Assembly: GCA_017453705.1 (NCBI GenBank)
Contig: JAFTEK010000248.1
Span: 1-10,496, forward strand
Direction: 5' to 3'
Source of the DNA: Treponema sp.
GTDB lineage: Bacteria > Spirochaetota > Spirochaetia > Treponematales > Treponemataceae
Length of the DNA stretch: 10,496 nucleotides
Under the pieces are notes generated by a model. It had not been told where the DNA came from. It was given only the letters and a program-made list of their open reading frames with translations, and did no database searches. The position numbers and the translations under genes were made by a program. This document shows, one piece after another, positions 6,714-10,496 of the stretch; positions within the stretch are counted from its first letter, which is position 1; every line of letters begins with the position of its first letter.

Positions 6714-6847
6714 GGGAAACGCTGATTAATATAGGAGACATTAATCAGCGTTTCCCGTCAAAGTTTCGTAACTCTTTGTGTTACGAAACTTTGCGAATTT
6801 CGGAGTTAACACTGAATAATCCGCATTCGGATTATTCAGTGTTTCCC
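6714..6847. mobile_element. 134-bp MITE-like element of three perfect hairpins
   Basis: The ends are related terminal inverted repeats: GGGAAACGCTGATTAAT (6714-6730) inward from the left and, reverse-complemented from 6831-6847, GGGAAACACTGAATAAT; they match at 15 of 17 bases. Inside are three consecutive perfect inverted repeats: 17 bp at 6714-6730/6740-6756 with a 9-nt loop, 14 bp (CAAAGTTTCGTAAC) at 6759-6772/6780-6793 with a 7-nt loop, and 16 bp at 6808-6823/6828-6843 with a 4-nt loop. There is no coding capacity. A CTAG sits at the left end (6711-6714) and CCAG at the right. No clean target duplication is seen, so the mobile nature is an inference. Confidence 0.5.
6806..6847. repeat. Dispersed hairpin repeat, copy 2 (42 bp)
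   Basis: This block is identical over 42 bp to 6086-6127, including the perfect 16-bp stem and the CATT loop. Here it forms the right end of the MITE-like element. Confidence 0.85.
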
Positions 6848-6940
6848 CAGATGACCAAGGCAGCCCCAGATGGATATGCCCATGGCAACCCCCAGATGGA
6901 TATGCCTACGACTGCCCCAGGTAACTAAACAGCCCCAGAT
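6845..6940. repeat. CCCCAG repeat cluster just after the barrel gene
   Basis: CCCCAG occurs at 6845, 6864, 6890, 6915 and 6933, with steps of 19, 26, 25 and 18 bp. Four of the five continue as CCCCAGATG, and CCCCAGATGGATATGCC is an exact 17-bp direct repeat at 6864-6880 and 6890-6906. On the transcribed minus strand each unit gives CTGGGG, so five G-runs follow the stop codon of the barrel gene. The spacing is too irregular for CRISPR and it is not translated. Confidence 0.65.
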
Positions 6941-6949
6941 GGCCAAGCG

Positions 6950-8551
6950 TTAATAAGACACGGATATGGAGAAGATAAGGCCAAAGACGACCAGGGGCTC
7001 ATCCGCTTTGGAAGACCATGAGGAGTTTCCGTTGGTGTATGTCGCACCTCCGAAGATATAGGGGACAGTAAGCGTTATATCCACATGGCGCAAGCCTGTA
7101 AAGGTCAAACTAGGCAGAACATAGCCCTGCTTGCTTATAGGGTTGTACCACCAACGTACAGCAGGGGAAAAGTCAGAGCCAAAGGCGTGGGACCAGCCAA
7201 ATGTAACGCCTATGTCATGGGTCATCCTTTCATCCTTGTTTTTGTCGGGGTCGTAGGTCATCTGATACTCAGCGGCCAGACCAAATTTACCGTACAAGTC
7301 GCTCTCAATAACCCGGCTAAAACCACCGACAAACCTCATCAGCCCCAGATCCATTGGGTCATCAGGTGAAAAGTGAGTCATTCCCCAGAGATTTATGTGG
7401 TTCCTGAACAAGTCCGTGCTCAGACCCACACCTACGGCTGGCTCCATCCAGTATCGGTCACTTGTCGCCCATTTCTTGCCAAAGACTTCCACCGAGACAG
7501 GGCCGAATGGATACTGTATCTTACCGGCCAGCGCAAGGTTTTCCCGAGACAACTCGTCCCCGATTGCATACATTCCGATTCCCTGGATTTCGCCCTTCCA
7601 GATGGGAAGCGTCACGATTGCGTCAAACCTGTTGCCGGTGTCCGTCTCGTCCGTGTAGGGGTTCACGACAGTCCCGTCGCCCTCATCGTCCAGTATGTTC
7701 GTGTCGAATATGCGTGAGTTGCCCCATCCGGTCCCTGTCTTCCCCGCCGTAATATAGAGCATGTCGTTCATTATGTAATCAAAATAAAGGCTTGTCAGGT
7801 CAAAGTTAAAGGCAGGGAACTCACTGTAAAAGCTGCCCTTGACCACCATATCATCAAAGGGTCTTGCGGTAAATCCCAAGGTGTTGGACATAGTTGCAAA
7901 GGGAGACAGCCCCCCCTCCGGGAACATCCTGAACGTCAGGCCTCCGCTCGCATTCAAGTGACCCCACCACTCGAATTTCTTATCTTCCGTGCCCGTCGAA
8001 TTTGCGGCCGCCGTAACTGGAGCGGATTCCACCCCCTGCGTGTCCTCCGCGTCATCAAACAAGCCCCAAAGCCCCTCGTCATCCGATGCCCCGGAGTCTT
8101 CAGGCACACCGTCAGAGTCAGTCACAGATTCAACATCTGCCGAAGCAGAGTCGCCCTCGGTAACACTTGCTACAGTAGAATCATTTGAGCCGCTAGAAAT
8201 GTAATCGGAATCCCCGCCGGGAACAGACCAATAGTCCGGATAATCATTGGCAGATGACGGCTCATCCCAGCTACTCGTGTCGCTGTAGATTCCTTCGCCG
8301 GAATCCGCGTCAAAAAAGCTGTCATGGGTACCGACAAAAGCATAGTAACCCTTGTCGTCCCTGGTGTCGCTGTAAATGCCATCTCCCGCGTCAGGGTCAA
8401 ACAAACCTGCCGCCCCATAGTCGCGCGTGTCGCTATATATCCCCCAGCCTGAGTCAGGGTCAAAAGACTCTTCTCCAAAAGCTGGGCTAAGAAGCAGGGC
8501 AGTTGCGGCGGCCAATCCTGCCCTAAAAAAACTTCGGCTGGGGGAAAACAT
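6950..8551 (-). CDS. Outer-membrane beta-barrel protein with N-terminal Asp-rich repeats
   Basis: The 533-residue protein has a signal peptide (hydrophobic AGLAAATALLLSPAFG, cleavage near residue 26). Next come three copies of a FDPDSGxGIYSDTRD-like motif (about 30-44, 51-65, 80-94), a Ser/Asp/Glu-rich low-complexity segment (about 95-190), and a C-terminal domain (about 192-533) of alternating, aromatic-rich strands such as GHLNASGGLTFRMF. The domain ends in SISVSY with a terminal aromatic residue, as expected for BAM-dependent barrels. It is probably an outer-membrane porin-like or receptor protein; I do not recognise a named family. Its ATG overlaps the stop of the LolA-like gene (TAATG) and there is no good ribosome binding site of its own, so translation is probably coupled. 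The context suggests it acts with the LolA-like protein and the ABC permease. Confidence 0.75.
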   Translation of the reverse strand: MFSPSRSFFRAGLAAATALLLSPAFGEESFDPDSGWGIYSDTRDYGAAGLFDPDAGDGIYSDTRDDKGYYAFVGTHDSFFDADSGEGIYSDTSSWDEPSSANDYPDYWSVPGGDSDYISSGSNDSTVASVTEGDSASADVESVTDSDGVPEDSGASDDEGLWGLFDDAEDTQGVESAPVTAAANSTGTEDKKFEWWGHLNASGGLTFRMFPEGGLSPFATMSNTLGFTARPFDDMVVKGSFYSEFPAFNFDLTSLYFDYIMNDMLYITAGKTGTGWGNSRIFDTNILDDEGDGTVVNPYTDETDTGNRFDAIVTLPIWKGEIQGIGMYAIGDELSRENLALAGKIQYPFGPVSVEVFGKKWATSDRYWMEPAVGVGLSTDLFRNHINLWGMTHFSPDDPMDLGLMRFVGGFSRVIESDLYGKFGLAAEYQMTYDPDKNKDERMTHDIGVTFGWSHAFGSDFSPAVRWWYNPISKQGYVLPSLTFTGLRHVDITLTVPYIFGGATYTNGNSSWSSKADEPLVVFGLIFSISVSY

Positions 8552-9342
8552 TACTTGCTTTGCATCTCCACGTATTTCTTGGTGTACACCGTATCCTTCT
8601 GCTTGGCAAACGAGACGTTGGAAATTGTAATCTGCGTCTGCTCATACTGCATCTTTCCGTTGATTTTCTTGCCGCGTAGATTGTCAACGACAACCATCTT
8701 GCTGGGAACCGAGTGGTTCTCAAAAAGCTGGTATGAAGGTATGGCGGTGGTGCGCAAAAGCTGCCCCGAAAGGCTGTAATCTTCTTTCATGCGGATAAGG
8801 CCGTCTTCCTCTGTCACCCAGAGTTTTATCGTAGGATAGTTGACGTTCTTTGTGGTAGCGGTCAGCGTGAGCTGCACACAGTCCAACTTGCCAAGCTTAA
8901 CCTTGTCGGCCTTGTCTATCTTATAGTTCTTGCTGTAATGCTGGGGGGTAAAGTCCGCAGGAGTCGCATTGGTTCCTCCCACGTTGTCCTTGGAGGACGT
9001 GAACACAAACTGACGGTCTGAGGGGTCATAGAACCAGATGTTGTTGTCAAACTGCACGTAGCCCTTGCCCCTGTCCTTCTCCGGGCCGGTGATAAGGATT
9101 GTATAGGCATCCTTGTCATCGCGGCGGTACATAACGACAGTCGTAGTGGACTTTCCCTGTCCAGGCTTTTCCTGAACCAGTGAATAGTTGGCGGCGAAAT
9201 CCGTACCATAGAATGAAGTGGATTCGTCCACCTTTTGTAACAGAGCCTTGGCATCAGTAGCCGACAGGCCACTGGCAAACACAGTGCTAGCCATAATTGT
9301 GGCAGCAAGCACGAATATAGATTTGAATACAGCCTTTTTCAT
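8551..9342 (-). CDS. LolA-like outer-membrane lipoprotein-sorting protein
   Basis: The 263-residue precursor has a clear signal peptide (MKKAVFKSIFVLAATIMAS, cleavage after VFA near residue 23) and no lipobox Cys, so it is a soluble periplasmic protein. The mature part shows the LolA/LolB-type half-barrel pattern of long strands: TVVMYRRDDKDAYTILI, then GYVQFDNNIWFYDPSDRQF, SKNYKIDKADKVKLGKLDC, and IKLWVTEEDGLIRMKEDYS. The YDPSDRQ and KLWVTEEDGL elements are typical of the LolA_like family found in spirochaetes and other bacteria. Such proteins carry lipoproteins or other lipid cargo across the periplasm. AGGAG is 6-8 nt before the ATG. It sits 36 bp after the permease and overlaps the barrel gene by one base. 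The cargo is not identifiable from sequence. Confidence 0.82.
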   Translation of the reverse strand: MKKAVFKSIFVLAATIMASTVFASGLSATDAKALLQKVDESTSFYGTDFAANYSLVQEKPGQGKSTTTVVMYRRDDKDAYTILITGPEKDRGKGYVQFDNNIWFYDPSDRQFVFTSSKDNVGGTNATPADFTPQHYSKNYKIDKADKVKLGKLDCVQLTLTATTKNVNYPTIKLWVTEEDGLIRMKEDYSLSGQLLRTTAIPSYQLFENHSVPSKMVVVDNLRGKKINGKMQYEQTQITISNVSFAKQKDTVYTKKYVEMQSK

Positions 9343-9378
9343 TTTCTTCTCCTCTTGAAATGCGGTTGCAAAGTTGTC

Positions 9379-10496
9379 TTATGCTGTCGTGGCCAGTGCA
9401 CCCACCGGACTTATGTGAACAGCATTACGAATAGTAAACAACGTTGTGGAAATCGTAGTTACAATCACAATCAAAAAGAGAGAGATTGATTTCAATATAT
9501 TAACAGAAGGAACCAGATGGCTCTTGGTCAGGAATATCTCAAAGGCAGAGACAAAGGACAGGTTCATGCAAGACATGGCCCAGCAGCCCAGCAGAGCCAG
9601 AACAAGCCCCACAAAGAAGCCTATGGTCAGCAGATAGAAGGATTCCGTCATAAAAACCATCCTGACCCCCAGGTGCTTCATCCCTAGCGCACGGAAGGTA
9701 CCTATCTCGGTAGTCCGCTTTATGACGATTATCCTGTATGTGCTGCCCATCCCCACGCCTATTATGACCAGCAGGACAAGGATTATCAAATCCACGACTG
9801 CTTTGAGGGCATCTATTATGAACTGCAAGTCCTTTATGTTGGAATCCAGTGGAATCAGGCCGTAAAGCTCCCCGTCCGACGCATTCCAGTCGTGAATTGC
9901 ATCCCGGAAGTTATTCTTGTCGTTCGTGAGAGGAAACATATTGTAGACAGATTCCAGCTTATCCTGCAAGTTCTCTATATCCTTTTTCCCAAAATCCCTG
10001 TTCGGAAAGTACACGCTTATGCGGTTCACATAATCGCTGCCCCTGTCTATCAGAGACTCCAAGGCCTTTATGTCCACGTAAGCCGTATATGTGCCAAAGA
10101 CGCTGGAATCACTGAAAACCCCCTCTATTATGACATCACCGGTGTTGGTGTAGCCGTCGTCGGTGTTTGTCTGTAGGGTCAGAGAATCCCCTGCCTTTGC
10201 GCTAAGTTTATCGGCAAGAAACTCAGAAATCAGTATTCCGTTCCTTCCGGGAAGCTCCCCTATCCCGCCGGAAGTGATATTCAGGCCTGAAAGCAAATGC
10301 TCCTCAGCCTTGAAATCCACGCCCCTGAACTGCCAGATTCTGGTCTCCACTCCCTCAAAAATCAAGGTGGAGCTGGTTCCGTCATAGTCTATACGCCTGT
10401 AAAACTCAGCCTCCTGCCCAATGAAGCTGTCCAAAGAGGCAACCTTCCCGTCAACATCGGGAATGGAGTTGACGCTGCTTGTTCCGCCACGGAAAA
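9379..10496 (-). CDS. ABC transporter permease, FtsX/LolCE-MacB type (C-terminal part)
   Basis: The frame is open to the right edge, giving 371 visible residues; the N-terminus, with the first membrane segment, is missing. A periplasmic MacB_PCD-like domain occupies the first 220 or so residues, including GRNGILISEFLADKLSAKAGDSL, typical of LolC/LolE/MacB. Three membrane segments follow (about 231-250, 282-305, 332-355). The cytoplasmic loop KRTTEIGTFRALGM (about 259-272) is the FtsX-family signature that contacts the ATPase. Such permeases use ATP to extract lipoproteins or push substrates through the periplasm, without themselves moving cargo across the membrane. The LolA-like gene directly downstream favours a Lol-type role. 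The ATPase and any second permease would lie beyond the right edge. Confidence 0.88.
   Translation of the reverse strand, partial: FRGGTSSVNSIPDVDGKVASLDSFIGQEAEFYRRIDYDGTSSTLIFEGVETRIWQFRGVDFKAEEHLLSGLNITSGGIGELPGRNGILISEFLADKLSAKAGDSLTLQTNTDDGYTNTGDVIIEGVFSDSSVFGTYTAYVDIKALESLIDRGSDYVNRISVYFPNRDFGKKDIENLQDKLESVYNMFPLTNDKNNFRDAIHDWNASDGELYGLIPLDSNIKDLQFIIDALKAVVDLIILVLLVIIGVGMGSTYRIIVIKRTTEIGTFRALGMKHLGVRMVFMTESFYLLTIGFFVGLVLALLGCWAMSCMNLSFVSAFEIFLTKSHLVPSVNILKSISLFLIVIVTTISTTLFTIRNAVHISPVGALATTA

Noticed and set aside
7085..7752. Long plus-strand open frames opposite the barrel gene
   Set aside because: They are antisense shadows; the minus strand encodes a continuous protein with signal peptide, repeats and barrel strands.
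10432..10434. TTG at 10434 as the start of the ABC permease
   Set aside because: The frame stays open to the right edge with compatible protein sequence upstream, and FtsX-type permeases need an N-terminal membrane segment that is still missing, so the gene is truncated by the window.

Overview
The window looks like chromosomal DNA of a spirochaete, most likely a mid-GC Treponema-type host-associated species. The inference rests on gene content: a class B penicillin-binding protein joined to a DUF115/Maf-like protein, and a Lol-type ABC permease followed by a LolA-like periplasmic protein and an outer-membrane beta-barrel. No rRNA, tRNA, CRISPR array, phage gene or transposase is visible. The species assignment is an inference and was not checked by any search.

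Layout. Positions 3-185 (+) are the C-terminal end of an Smr-domain protein, probably MutS2. It converges on a run of minus-strand genes that fills the rest of the window. In minus-strand transcription order (right to left) these are: the C-terminal part of an FtsX-type ABC permease (9379-10496), a LolA-like periplasmic protein (8551-9342), an outer-membrane beta-barrel with N-terminal Asp-rich repeats (6950-8551), an 80-residue secreted Cys/His protein (6380-6622), a class B PBP with a PASTA domain (4059-5939), a DUF115/Maf-like protein (2231-4078), and a membrane-anchored LysM-M23 cell-wall hydrolase (782-1969).

How the genes fit together. Permease, LolA-like protein and barrel form a tight unit with a 36-bp gap and then a TAATG stop/start overlap. 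This suggests one envelope-spanning route (inner-membrane ABC, periplasmic carrier, outer-membrane partner) for a lipoprotein or other hydrophobic cargo. PBP and DUF115 overlap by 20 bp and end at a clear intrinsic terminator, so they are co-expressed. The LysM-M23 gene is a separate downstream unit with a long structured 3' region. Most of the window therefore concerns the cell envelope.

The intergenic DNA is the least ordinary part. It holds a 134-bp MITE-like element (6714-6847) built from three consecutive perfect inverted repeats, a second exact 42-bp copy of one of its hairpins at 6086-6127, a phased degenerate 23-bp repeat at about 561-698, a G-rich repeat cluster directly after the barrel gene, a 16-bp CTAG-rich hairpin at 490-529, and a perfect 16-bp palindrome abutting the ribosome binding site of the small secreted gene. 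I found no plainly new defence or mobile system. The best candidates for follow-up are the permease/LolA-like/barrel module and the hairpin repeat family.
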